Under the pieces are notes generated by a model. The model ran no database searches, was not told where the DNA came from, and saw only the letters and a list, made by a program, of their open reading frames with translations. Position numbers and translations under genes: made by a program. DNA of 60,000 nt from Hydractinia symbiolongicarpus (taxonomy: Eukaryota > Cnidaria > Hydrozoa > Anthoathecata > Hydractiniidae), in assembly GCF_029227915.1 (NCBI RefSeq), contig NC_079875.1, positions 3,784,001-3,844,000 of the forward strand. Reading direction: 5' to 3'. Below, piece after piece: positions 27,101 to 39,300 of this stretch (its first letter is position 1; each line of letters begins with the position of its first letter).

Positions 27101-30100
27101 AGTAAAGATTGGTAACCCGTTGGAAGGTTAGATTTTCCTGATTTTTTTGTTCTTATCATGCTAACACAATCGTATAATCATGCGCATGTACACATGCGCT
27201 AACAGAAAACTTTTTGCGATTATAGTTGGATATGCAGTGGAAAGGTATTTTAATTTCTGACCTTAAGGTTTATTAAAATGTGAAAATTAACAGTGCAATT
27301 TCAAAAACCTATAATTGTCTTAACTTCATAGCTGTGTACCGTAATGATCCGAATAAGCGCCCTGGGTGCGTTTTAAATTTTTGGATTTTTTGCATGGGCG
27401 CTTAATCGAGGAGGGCGCTAAAGAATAAATATTTTCCTAATTTTGTACAAATTAAAGACAACGGTAATTTTCATTTTTGTTTTTTGCCTAAAAAATAAAA
27501 CTGAACAAAAGTTGTAACAAAATGAAGTTTAGTCTTTCTAGGGTTTTTTAGTTTTGCTTTTTATACAACATCGATATCATCTTCCTCATCGTCAGATGAA
27601 ATATGTTACCAGGAAACTAAGCATCCTCGAGATCGGAATTGTTTATTTCAAATGGGTTTACAGTGTTTTTTTGTCACTGAAAATGGTCATTTATTCATTG
27701 AGCACTTTGGATCCTTCAGCACAGGGTTTTCCAGGTTTAAAAAAAAGCTGATTTGATCATCTTCCTCGCCATTGTCGTTGAATTGTTAAAGCACATTTCT
27801 TAGAAGAAGATTCAATCATTTCCTTAAGGAGGGCTTTCCATGCGGTTAGAATCCAATGAAAGACCAACCTCCGTGGTACGAGCAGCATGTTGCCACTTTC
27901 TGTGAACTGTTGAACACAATTACTTAAACATTCATCATAAAGCTCTACAACCTTTTGTTTGAATAGCTTATTCCAACTACGTCCGTATAAATAAAATAAA
28001 TTGTGTTTTTTTATTCCCGATATAAGAAAGTAAAATTTTCTAATAAGCGCCCAGTTTCACAAGGTAGATTTCGATTAAGCGCCCCCTTTTATCAGATGAG
28101 CGCTTATTCAAAGGGGCCGCTTAAAAAATGCTGGGCGTTTAATCGGATCATTTTTTCTATTTGTGTTATATGTTCATTGGATGTGAATTAGGCTTAAAAC
28201 TTTGTTGCACGCGAATTTCGCGGATTTTTATTCTGATTTACCTACCACTTGATGTAAATTTCAATGCGAAATTCGCAATTAATTGTTGCAAAATATTAGA
28301 ACATACGAATTAATATTATGTCATCTGTTTAAAACTCTCACTCTCACATCTAATCTCATATGATATATTTATAGATGGCGTTTTATGTGGACCGCTTCAT
28401 ACAAAACAAGCTGTCCAGGATTATTCCAAAGCAATTAAAGACGCTCAAGCACAGGTTATTAATCTTCCATGCCTTCTCCTTACCCTTAATAAATCTTTGC
28501 TGTAGCGCACGCCCTTTAAAATTTTCATTTTCAGCCTACAGCGCTTATATATCCATAATGGCGGCAAGGCGTGCGGACGTGTTTTGCTTGCTCCTGTTGT
28601 TCATTTTTATTTATACATGTTTTTGCATCAGAAAAAGTTGCTTTTGTCAACCAGATGGGATCAGTATCACTATTACTGGTTTGTGTAAAGAACAAGAAGA
28701 AACATTCGTTTATTCGTCACTGTTTGCAGTTAGATCAAGTCCATAGCTCGATACAGAAAAAGAAGTTTGATTTGTTTGTTATTACTGGCTTGCGGAGATG
28801 TCGAAAGTTGTCCAGGACCGCAATATGAACAGATAAAATCGTTTACAAACATGAAAGGTATAAAGTTCTTACACCAAAATATCAGAGGAATTTTTCATAA
28901 CATGGCAAATCTTACTGCATTATTATGTTATGAAAATCGTATAGACATTTTGACATTATCGAAGCACAGAGTGGGTTTGATAACAACGATTTATACACAA
29001 TACCGGGGTACAACTTCATTTCACGTTGTAGAGAAATTGGGAAAGGTGGAGGTGTGGCCACTTATATATCGGAACAATTGACATGGAAAAGGAGGGAAGA
29101 TCTAGAGGTGAATGACATTGAATGTATCTGGCTCGAAATTTTTCCGAAAAACGCAAAATGTTTTCTTATATGCTGTATGTATAGACCCCCTGACTCATCT
29201 CTATATCTGAATTCTCGTTTTAACGAAATTTTAAGAGAAATGTTAATAGCTGTTAATAAATTAACACTAGAAACAATCATTATGGGCGATGTTAATGTGA
29301 ATTATTTGAAACAAGGTGATCATCGTGAAATCAAAGATATATTCAAATTGCAATCATTTGTACAGCTCGTAAAAAAGCCCACGAGAATAACGCAAGACAC
29401 TGAAACATTAATTGATGCGATATTTACTAACAAAAGTTCGACGATCTCCCACACGGACGTTCTACCTCTGTGTCTGAGTGATCACGATTGTATTGGTTGC
29501 GTAAGAAAAGTTAACCATCAAAAGTTTAAATCGCGCACCACACGATGTCGAAATTACAACAAATATGACCCTGAAAAATTGAACACAGACATAAATAATC
29601 ATGATTGGCAACCTATGTATGAAATGAGTTCCGTGGAAAGTTCCTGGGAATATTTTAAAACAACAGTACATGCTATAATCGACAAGCACGCTCCCGTTAT
29701 AACCAAAATGGTAAAAGGACGTTCCTGTCCGTGGTTGAGTGCTGAAATTAAGAAACATATGAACAATCGAGATAAACTCTTGAGAAAGGCACGAAAAACG
29801 AAGAAAGCGTCAGATTGGTGTTTGTACAGACAATTAAAAAATCTTTGTAACAACAAAATTCGAGTTGCAAGAAATGGTTATCAGAAAAACTTGTTAGTGG
29901 AAAACCGGCATAATCCTCGTAAGTTTTGGAAAACAATCAAAAGCATATTTCCTGCAGGAAAGTCATCATCTCCAACAAATAGTGATCAGCCGGATGCAGC
30001 TGAGAAACTTCTTTACGCTAACAAATTTTGTCGATACTTTTCGCAGCTGAGAAACTTCTTTACGCTAACAAATTTTGTCGATACTTTTCAGATTGCGCTA

Positions 30101-33019
30101 GAAAATTGAAGGACGTCGCTTTTCCATTACGAAACCTTATATGGAGATATACTCCAATAATTTCGACCAGGACTGATAAACTCTTTCATTTTCATTACGT
30201 CACGAAAGTGTTTGTCGAAAAAGAATTAAAATCTTTGAAGAGAAAGAAAGCCACCGGTGCAGATGACATACCACCGGGTGTTTTGAAAGATGCTGCTACA
30301 CTCCTTTCTCAACCATTAGCATTCATTATAAACCTGTCGCTGCGTACCAGTACAATACCGTCGGACTGGAAAATCGCAAAAGTTACGCCACTTTTTAAGG
30401 GAGGAAATTCATCTGAAGAAACAAACTATCGACCTATCTCAGTTCTTCCTATAGTTTCCAAGATTCTAGAACGTGCTGTTCATCACCAATTAATTGATTA
30501 TCTAGAATCAAATAACTTACTTTCTCGAAATCAATTTGGGTACCGTCGAAAACGATCAACGGAGATGGCGACTACGTTATTAACGGACAACATCAGGAAA
30601 GAAGTAGACAGTGGCAATCTAGTTGGTGCAATTTTTGTTGACTTGTCAAAAGCATTTGACACTCTTAGTCATGGATTATTACTGTCAAAATTATGTTCTT
30701 ATGGTATTAAAGGAATTGCTTTGAATTGGTTCTCAGACTACCTCTTCAATAGAAAGCAGTATTGCGTAGTAAACAACGTAGCATCCGAAGAGAAAAGTAT
30801 TGTCTGTGGTGTACCACAAGGATCCATCTTAGGACCTATCTTGTTTTTACTTTATTTCAATGACTTTGAAGAGTGCGTTAAATATTCTGAAGTCATAGAG
30901 TTTGCAGATGACACGGTGTTATATTTTGCGAGCAAACGGTTACAAGACATCGAAGACAAGTTCAATTACGATCTCGAGAAGATAGCCGAATATCTCAAAG
31001 ATAACGAATTAGTAATAAATCTCAGAAAAGGAAAGACCGAGTCAATGGTATTTGGAACTCAAAAACGACTCTCGATGTATTCACGACAAATGAATTTATA
31101 TTACAATGACGTTCCAATATCTTCAACTACACATTATAAGTATCTTGGTACTGTTTTGGATCCATCTTTGAACATGAACGAAAACTTCAACACGATTTAC
31201 AAAAGAGCTTCGAACAAGCTACGTTTGTTAAGTTCACTCAAAATGGGTCTTACTGCGGATGCTGTTAGAAAGATCTACACAGCTATTATTTTACCAGGAT
31301 TATCCTATTGCAGTAACGTTCAGCTCAAATTCAGTGATACTCAATTAAAGAGACTCGAATCCATTGACAATCGTGCTAGAATTCTGACTCAACAAAATGT
31401 TCCTGAGATCAGAAAAGAAATTGAAAAACGAGCTGTGCTGTTTGTTAAAAAATGTTTGGATGGTAATGTCTGTGATAACTTTCAAGACTACTTCACTGTG
31501 AAGCGTCATCAAAGAACAACAAGAAGCAACGGTTTTCTTTTATTTATACCTAAAGTGAAATTAGAATTTGCAAAGGGAAGCTTCTTTTCAATGGGTGTGA
31601 GTTTATTCAACTCTTTACCCATTGGAATTAGGCAATGTGAAATTTTTGAGGAATTTAAAGCTTTGTGTCAAGCACATTTTATTTGATAAGTGTATTTGTG
31701 AGTGTGTTTTCCATACAGCCTGGTTTAGCTTTTGACACAATCTTTTTGAGTTTTGTGTTAACATTCTTTTTCAACTGAGGACCCTATATAGTGCTCCGTT
31801 TTGTGACAGTTTCTTAGTTTGCTTCCCTGTTTTTCTCGATATAGTCTTTCTCTCTTTTTGTCTCTCATTTTATTCCGTACAAATATACATAATCTTCACA
31901 TTACATATTTACTTTTTATCTATTGTATATAACCATTTTAAATGAATATTAATATTTTTAACATTTTATTTTCAGGACGCATATTTATAACAGTGTTTTA
32001 TATACTGACATGCAAATCCTGTATAAACATTCGTTAAATAATAATAATAATAATTAAAACGTAAATTAAATTTGCATACAAATTCATTTGCAACTTTTTT
32101 CAAATCTCACTCTCTTTGATGCATTTTGACGAAAATAAAAGTGATGATGAGGATTACTGGTTCTCTTGTCCTCCCAAACTTGATCATTGTGGTTAGAATT
32201 TGTGAACCACACTATTTGAAATCAAATCTGATAAAAGTTGCTTATTATTTCATAGGGTGGAAAACTTGTATGTGGCGGCAAGGTAAGTGCTTTACCAATC
32301 GTGTTCACTCAACATTTTTATAGGTATAGAAACTTTCTCTTTGATATGCAGGTGTTAGAAGGTGTTGGAAACTTCGTGGAACCAACAATAATTAGCGATA
32401 TTGCTCACGACGCGCCAATTGTACACACAGAGACATTCGCTCCTATTTTGTACGTGTTAAAATGTAGTAGCTACGAGGAGGCAGTAGCCTGGAATAATGA
32501 AGTGGATCAAGGCTAGTTATTTATTTCTTCCCGTGTTTTGTTCCCTTCGCATGTTTAGGTTACATTTCTAGCTTAAGTTAATAAAGAGAGTTTTGACAAT
32601 ACGAAAAGTTCGATCGAATTTTGCGAAGTTGCCGTTATGTTTCAATTGATTTGTATTAGAAATATTTTATACATAGGTCTTTCGAGCAGTTTATTCACAA
32701 AAGATATGGGGCGCATGTTTCGATGGATGGGACCAGCTGGCTCGGATTGTGGTGTAGTGAACGTGAATATCCCTACTTCTGGAGCTGAAATCGGTGGAGC
32801 ATTTGGTGGAGAAAAACATACTGGTGGTGGTAGGGAGTCTGGGAGCGATTCATGGAGACAATACATGCGTCGATCAACGTGGTAGGTTCATTGAAACCAT
32901 TGTTAAGAGAATGAATTATAACTGCCTAAATTATTTTTTTATATGTTGCGTATTCTTTTTTCAGCACTATAAATTACAGCAAAGACCTACCGCTCGCTCA
33001 AGGAATCAAATTTGAATAA
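21176..33019 (+). CDS. ALDH7A1: Alpha-aminoadipic semialdehyde dehydrogenase (antiquitin), mitochondrial
   Basis: Oxidises alpha-aminoadipic semialdehyde to alpha-aminoadipate with NAD+ in lysine breakdown. Exons: 21176-21352, 21885-21938, 22065-22130, 22531-22611, 23309-23432, 23737-23869, 24445-24489, 24790-24867, 25597-25654, 25871-25910, 26032-26073, 26204-26298, 27042-27126, 28375-28454, 32256-32282, 32352-32511, 32677-32881, 32965-33019. Phases join without a stop into 534 aa, close to the human 539. Visible features: EENLGVYNG near the start, NAD-fold [20 protein letters not shown], active-site Glu291 in [10 protein letters not shown], nucleophile Cys325 in [25 protein letters not shown] and the C-terminal [13 protein letters not shown]. 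The first 26 residues are basic and nearly acid-free, like a mitochondrial presequence. Intron 16 begins GC instead of GT. Intron 14 carries a 3.5-kb LINE in the sense direction. Confidence 0.97.
22175..22470 (+). repeat. 20-bp minisatellite in ALDH7A1 intron 3
   Basis: About 15 tandem copies of a unit close to ATAACTTATATGCATAAAAC, with variants AAATTATATG and ACTATATG. It is entirely intronic and non-coding. Each unit contains the self-complementary word ATGCAT. Confidence 0.9.
22795..22934. repeat. Long inverted repeat (hairpin) in ALDH7A1 intron 4
   Basis: A left arm of about 60 bases (22796-22855), starting ATTGTAGAAGAACTACTTTG, is matched by its reverse complement at about 22876-22934 with only a few mismatches. 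About 20 bases, rich in GGTCCCC, separate the arms. A transcript would form a strong hairpin. It could be the tip of a small foldback element. No target duplication was recognised. Confidence 0.85.
26357..26640. repeat. Dispersed repeat, copy B (ALDH7A1 intron 12)
   Basis: Collinear with the copy at 15911-16340 in SCAPER, through the words GACAAAGGCA, TCAAATATGGACAAAA, GGGCA, AATAATCCAC and AAAATAAAGTCAGC. Similarity is patchy, as for an old interspersed repeat. Confidence 0.5.
27342..28152. mobile_element. Inverted-repeat element with AATAAGCGCC motifs (ALDH7A1 intron 13)
   Basis: The left end AATGATCCGAATAAGCGCCC pairs with the right end, which on the complement reads AATGATCCGATTAAACGCCC. 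More GCGC-centred words (AATAAGCGCCC, TTAAGCGCCCC, GAGCGCTTATTC) lie just inside both ends. The 0.8-kb interior has no convincing protein. The same AATAAGCGCC vocabulary marks the element at 46611-47092, so the two may be related. Confidence 0.65.
28767..31686 (+). pseudogene. LINE endonuclease/reverse-transcriptase ORF, frameshifted
   Basis: The endonuclease part shows [23 protein letters not shown] and CLSDHDCI. The reverse transcriptase (30230 onward) shows [37 protein letters not shown] and the catalytic FADD ([10 protein letters not shown], near 30900). Two lesions break the frame. A one-base shift near 28960-28980 splits the endonuclease into the frames at 28767-29081 and 29054-30109. 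A 47-bp tandem duplication at 29996-30089 pushes the reverse transcriptase into another frame (30028-31686). Otherwise few stops are present. It encodes replication functions of the element and has no host role that I can see. Confidence 0.85.
29996..30089 (+). repeat. 47-bp tandem duplication in the LINE ORF
   Basis: Two identical adjacent 47-base copies beginning GCAGCTGAGAAACTTCTTTA at 29996 and 30043. Because 47 is not a multiple of three, the duplication shifts the downstream reverse transcriptase out of frame. The copies show no divergence, so the event is recent or is an assembly artefact. Confidence 0.92.
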
Positions 33020-33317
33020 TTTTTATAGCAACAATAATTGACAAGGCGTTTATGCAAGAGGATTTACAGCCACATTTTTTTAAAAAAACAATGACAATTA
33101 ATAGAAAGTATTTTGTAGATCTTATAAAAAATAATAGAAAGTGGATATTTGCTTGATTTGGTCGTCGCCGAAATTTTAAGCCGCAAACGAGCTCGTGCTC
33201 AAATACGCAGCAAAATTCTGACCATACTACACCCAACGTGCTGGAATACGCAGCATACTAACGAGAAGTAATTATTCTTTTCTTCTTAAAAATATACAGT
33301 AAAAAAACATATCAATA
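33020..33317. other. Convergent 3' intergenic spacer (ALDH7A1 / UBX gene)
   Basis: Only 298 bases separate the ALDH7A1 stop (+ strand) from the UBX-gene stop (- strand), so the 3' UTRs probably overlap. A CGCAGCA-containing word, ATACGCAGCA, occurs twice (33212 and 33247). No clear AATAAA was found on either strand. Confidence 0.7.
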
Positions 33318-36300
33318 TTATGACATTTTCTCAGCAGCGTCTTCAACATCGTTGTGTGTCGTCAATGCATCGGACGACGATTCAATAATCAACCCGTTTA
33401 TGAAAGTAGCTGCCTGATTTTGGTTTAATTTTTGTATTACGATCGTGGATGTAGGATGGAGACCTAAAATGCAGAGAAGATTGGCATGAAGGTTTATTTC
33501 AATTCCGGCAGACAAAAAAAAATTCAACCAATGCCGCGTGCATAGGGCAGTCCAGGGTCAATGCAACAGGCTTCACGGGAGTGGCAGACCTCTAGCGAAA
33601 GATGGCAAAGCGAGTGTCTTTAACCTCAGCAAAGGGTTCTGTGAAGCACAAATTTTTCCACTACCCAGATATTCTAATGAACAGAAAATTATTCCTAGGA
33701 AATGACTACACCTACTACCGTTTATTTAAGAAAGTACGGGGAGAGTCGACCACCTCGCACAACTTCGCCGTAGGTGCTTTTCCGTGTCTACTTTTTAGGT
33801 ACATTACTTGGATGGATCAAAGAACGCTTGTAACGGCCTCGCTTTATCACATAGTCATCAAACAAAATGACATACGTCGTCATATACTCATCTTGGCAAC
33901 TGGTTTGGTAAATTACTAGGCCCACATTTCCGTAGACTGTATAGACTTGAACTCTGTGCTGGCGACTTCACTATTCGTTAGCGCCGCGCCTTATGCTGGC
34001 AATCGCTCCTTTTATACCAAACTGCAATCGCAAACATGACTCCAGATACACGGTATTAGACTTACTTTCCACCTGAATGCTCCTGGTCACTTGATGATAT
34101 TTCACCCTGGTTTTCCCGTAAGTTTTCTTTGTTCTTGCACATAAAATTCGATCTAGTTTCCCAGATAGGCAACTCGTTGTTCCACTTGATCTCAATCATT
34201 CCGCGGTGCAAAGCTGCGTGCTATGGCTGCGTGTCCTTTCTCGGAATCATTTATCTACTTGGACAATTTCACAAAGTATGCGCCACTAACATAAATGGAG
34301 CGAGATATTTACGTAACGTACAGTTGACAAGAATCCACAAGTTGGATATGGAATCCCTGGTAATAGTGTCTTGCTTGACAAGAATCCACAATTTGGATAT
34401 GGAATCCCTGATAATAGAGCCTTTTTTATGTCTTGCTTTTTAGACTTTCCACACTATCAAGTTTTATGACATTCACGTACATATTGACTACATGCGCAGA
34501 GAGTGCTTTACGTGTTTTGTCCTTATTCTCGTGTAGCACTCGTTGAACAAATAGAAATACATCTTTTCTATTGCTTCATCGGGTCCCGTATCTACAAAGT
34601 CTTCACTGCACTCTTTTGGAAAGAAGTATCCCCGCTTTTTCGCAGAACATATTTTAAAACTTGTCGCTTATCAACCATCTTTTCACAACTTTGTAAGACT
34701 TCTGCGATACATATCCACGCCTTTGTTCAGGCACCTATTACTCGTCACACATTTCTTTACATTTTTTGCACCTTATCTCCCTGTCGGCAGACTTCTGTAG
34801 GCATAGAGTTTTGCCCTCAGTGCAACAAATTTTTTTATGATTTTTCCACTTTATCCTTACCAATCGGCAGTAATTTTGTATCAGCCTTACTGCAGGCGCT
34901 GGCGTTAAATCCTGCCTTGATATTGCCTGCTATGTTCTTGTAGAAGTTCTCCGTGCGGATATGGTAAACAAAACTATCCATATCAGTACAGCAGAGCATA
35001 AGTTGCTTCTCCTTTGCTCATTATGAGATTTAAGTCTCGATGATGGCAAATGTTTTCTATGGTTTTATAAAAAAAACGGAACAGTTCATAAGATTGAAAA
35101 GTCCTTTTCGAAATCGTTTCTACCTACAGTTCTCAGCCTTGTGTTAAGATGATGTAAGCTTGAGCCAAGGACTCTGCGTAAATATCGTTGACATTAAAGT
35201 ACTGCAGATGCAAGGTTTCTTCGTCTGAATTACACTGCTCATCCATGTCTCTGTTGTCGACACTGCGATGCACGATAAAATGATAGCTCCTCGAATACCC
35301 TTCTCCAACATGAACAGCATGGCAGTGTCTGTTAGAATCTATAGCTTTATTGCTGGTAACTTGAGTGATTCCTTCATGCTATTCCCACAGCAGTGTAGAA
35401 ATCTGCTGGTTATAGCATATAGTTGTCTAGGCAGAAATTCTCAAAGACATCTGACAGCAGTAGCACAGATAGACATCATGATAATCGCCAAGCATCATCT
35501 GACCGTTATTTTTAAAAAACATGCTCTCCATCCGAGATTGTGAGGCCAGCCAGCGGCACCTTAACTTTGACGTTGAAGTTAACGTACTTCTTGTTCTCCG
35601 CAATCCTCCTGATGTCTTGCGTGTTGTACTGTACTCTGATGATAAGATGCGCGTCATAACCACTTCAGTTGCGGAAGACGGTAGTGATGTGTTTCAGGAT
35701 TTTGCAGGTTGCAGTTGTTATGCGCTGCACCTTGGCATAGCCCTGTGTAGTGACAATGGACTTTGCAATTGTTTCGAGAATCGTCAAAGGGCTTCACACA
35801 GATGTGACATACCGAAGCATCGTTGTGTCTCTTCAACACATCTGTAAGCTATTATAGGCTGCTGGGGGAACCATGTCCTACATGGTTTTAGAACACCCCC
35901 CCCCCCCCCCCCCCCCCCTTTATCTCAACTTTAGGTGGTCCACGAATCGCTTGCTGTAGTTTTTTCACAGTAAACCTTCCACGGTTCTGGGAAATCCCAA
36001 TACGCAAATTGTTTGCTGTGTGTGCACCATCCGTATTGTACATGATCTTCTCGTGTATGACTTTCCAGCGTCTTTCTGCGTCTCTGTTATCCACTACAGG
36101 TATGAGGAGACTTTTGAAGGTCTAAGAAGACGACGCACGGTGCTATGAATTGCATCGTGATATTATAACCATATTTTGACACTGTAACTTTGATTGCCTT
36201 GTGATCTGTGCAGTATTTATAGTGCTTGTCTCTTGACATAGCTGTGTTAAAAGCATGTATACAGTTTAAACCAAAATGTTGCTCATGACGCGTTGCTTGA

Positions 36301-39300
36301 CTCTTCCTGCTCAGCAATCCAGGTATCCTCTTAATGCTGTGTAGTGCGTCTTTTTACAGTCTGTGATTAGCAGTAGGTTCACTTGCTAATCGCGTTTGTT
36401 CACTTGCTAATCGCGTTTGGTTTGCAGCCGGATTTATTCACGGTGTCAATACTCTTGGATATGACATGCAGTACGTTTACCACGGTATTCAGATGGTTCT
36501 TTTCAAGCTTGGAAACTTTATCCCCTGCAGTTGTAGCGATCTTCAAACTCTTGTAGTTTAGATATCCAATGCGGATTTTTACAGATCACTTCATTGTGTA
36601 GGGATGCTATGATGCTCATACTGATGCGCTTTTCATTCTCGTTCCTACGGTTGATGATAGCCTTTTTGCTACTAATCCATGCAGGCAGCTCTAAGTATGA
36701 AGATTTTAGAGTAAATCGCAGCTACAGGAAATTCACGCCCATGCGCATGATATCTAAAGTAAAACCACTCCCAGATGGTGCTGGGTACTCTACATGCTTT
36801 TTAGTCTGTACAAACACCAACGTCACTATCATGGAAAATCTTTTACTGCTGCAGTGCTACACTTTTTATTCTCTCTTGACAGATGTACCTTGACACACCT
36901 CGTATCTTTAACTTGTTATGCAATAACACCTTCACGTTAGGTGTCACCATCATAATATGCCCGTCAACATCATCTTTTCCTATACTAGGAATACGAAGTT
37001 TCCACATGTCTTGCGCAGCACATGTTTATGCTCTCCAAGTGTGAGGCCAAAATCTTCTTGAGTTTTTTCATATAGACGCTGGATATCGCCGACTTAGTCT
37101 TCCTTATTTCTTCATCAATTTTAATCATGAAGCGTAGGCTTTGCCCGGGTGTTGCTTGCTTTGTCGTACAATCACCTTGTTCTTAAAACCTTGATATAAA
37201 CCTTTTGGTTTCGGTACAGCCTTGTTTATCCAGTCATACTATTCACGCATCTTGCTTTTCAGCACCAGTCGACTCTTTAGTCAATCTCTACTTTTCTAAT
37301 GCATCCATTGCCTCTGGCATAGGAAGTATTGTGACAGGTTGGACTGGCTTCCTTGGTTCCCTTAATCTGAGAGGTCTCTGCTTTTAATAAAGAGACAGGA
37401 TCAGCCTTGGGTAGCCTGCGTTATCCTGTCATGTCACGACATTTGGCAATCTCTCGTTATTTTCCTACAGTGCTCATGTTACTATTACGCATGTGGTTGC
37501 GATTTGATTCCTTTGGATAAACCTCATTCTGAAACCTCCAACTAGCATCACTTTTTAAGTAGGGATTTTTCCAATCTCCATTTAAGATGACTTATGCGGT
37601 ACCACTTTTGGATGGGAGTTGATTTTTCCAATAACTACTAAGGAATATGGCTTTATACACGATGTTCACAACAATGCACAAGTAGTCTCAGATAGGTGGT
37701 GTAGATAGGTGCTAGTTTATCGGAGTGCATAAATATGCACGAAGGTTTTCCAGATGTGACCTCTCCTATCTCTACCTAGGACCGTCGCAATACGGCCCGA
37801 CAAGAAGTCAAAAACACGACCACGATACACTTACCTTTCTCCAGTAACGATGCCTCGTCATTTGGTTCTAAGATCACGTGGGGATGAGGTACAACAGCTT
37901 GGTATTCATCAGCAGTTTTTACTAATGTTTTCACGTAACTGAAACACGAAAACACATGTGAAATTCCTTATTTGTAGTAATTTCTACGCGAATATACTTT
38001 CGCGCAATAAGAATTAAGTATACTTGCATGGGACTTTTTTTTGTACATACCTTAATGGAATATCTATTCACGAAAATTTAAACCATTAAGGTATTTAATT
38101 CCAACGAATTGAATAAGAATGCTAAGAGGTGGTAATTGTATCGATTAAAAATTACTTTTTAAACAACTCTTTTAGAGCATATTTCGCATGTAGTTTTAAG
38201 GTAAATTGAACGAAATATTTTTCTTACCTGTAAAAATCTTTTACACTCGTGTTCTTATCACCTTCCCAAGTAACATGCTACAACAAAAGATTTGACTAGT
38301 TGATTAATGTTCACCAGGACTTAATTTCGCGAGGTCCAAAAAATGCTTTTCGCGAATCAGTCAAGACAAGATATTTCGCTATGATATTTTTTTCGCGAAC
38401 AAACAATTTTAAGTTTTTTTGCATGAAATCATTTTTACGATTCTAGAATTTTTGTCGCACAGATAAAATAGCCTTCAATTGAACTTACTTATCACAGAGG
38501 CTAGCGATTTTTTTATCAATTACAAAAAAAAAATTACCGAGAAAAACTAGAGAATAAAAAAACGAAAATATCAATTTTGCCCAAAAGTTTTGCGAATTGA
38601 AATTTTCTGGGAATTTTCACGCAGGCATCTTTTCGCAAAAAATGGATAAAATTTGCAAAAATTATTCTTCGCGAACTTAAAGTACAACTTCATTATAGTG
38701 AAAACATGCTAACTTACAGTTCCGTCTATATTTTTGATACGGATGCGACATATGTTGCTACTTGCACCAGATGAACTTGACAAAGCTGGATGATCAGTTG
38801 CGTGCGACGTCGTATTTGCTTCAATTTCAGCATGTCGAACATGCTTTTCCCGCTCAAACTGAAACAAAAACATGGATTATTATATTGTGCTGTAAGCAAC
38901 GAAGGTCTGTTCAATCGCACTTTGGTTTGTACTGTCTTGAAATCACAAATTCAAACTTCTTTTGAGGGTAGACAACAACAGTGGAATCGTGTGCTTGATA
39001 TCAGTGGGTAGTAGAAGAAAAAAGCAAATCGATTTTAACTTTCTTTGATCATTAGAATTTTTTAAATATAATCATCAGAATCTTCTAGAAGCAGGGAATT
39101 AATAGAGGATGTTGTATACGATTTTTAAAGATTTTCTTGCGCATTTCTCACAATTTATCAATGCTTTTAAAGTGGTAGATAATTTCCCGACAGAGCGAGT
39201 ACCACATTCAACATTTTAAAAAAACATAAAGGCGACGTTAGTCCTACCTTTTCTTTGCTTAGCGTTCTTTCTGATTCTATATTTTTCTTTAAATATTCAC

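Larger units (their letters stand above)
28500..32055 (+). mobile_element. CR1/L2-like non-LTR retrotransposon (LINE), sense in ALDH7A1 intron 14
   Basis: The insert separates ALDH7A1 exons 14 and 15. In order it holds a hydrophobic leader, a 2A-like GDVESCPGP (28794-28820), an AP endonuclease and a reverse transcriptase ending at 31686. A 3' untranslated tail follows, ending in an AAT microsatellite (about 32036-32054). A short 3' tandem repeat is typical of CR1/L2-clade elements. The 5' limit is approximate. The body is nearly intact apart from frameshifts, so the insertion is fairly young. Splicing must skip about 3.8 kb of intron. Confidence 0.85.
33540..37800 (-). mobile_element. Decayed Polinton/virus-like insert in the last intron of the UBX gene
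   Basis: A stretch of noticeably higher GC than the AT-rich flanks fills nearly all of the intron between UBX-gene exons 12 and 13. Its recognisable content is the family-B DNA polymerase relic (about 36760-34500, - strand). I found no integrase, packaging ATPase or capsid frame and no terminal inverted repeats, so the limits are set by composition only. Source could be a Polinton/Maverick, a related adintovirus-like insertion, or another protein-primed element. Confidence 0.6.

Noticed and set aside
27554-27751. 65-codon frame on the + strand
   Set aside because: Inside an inverted-repeat element in an intron; no conserved motif.
33464-33527. Longer version of the last UBX-gene exon, starting near 33505
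   Set aside because: It would need a CG acceptor; a canonical pyrimidine-rich TTTTAG acceptor at 33464-33469 gives the right phase and the expected GLHPTSTIVI end.
33602-33919. 105-codon frame on the + strand
   Set aside because: No domain, no splice context; lies in the GC-richer polymerase insert on the opposite strand.
34503-34943. 146-codon frame on the + strand
   Set aside because: Shadow of the decayed polymerase on the - strand, whose motifs are recognisable there.
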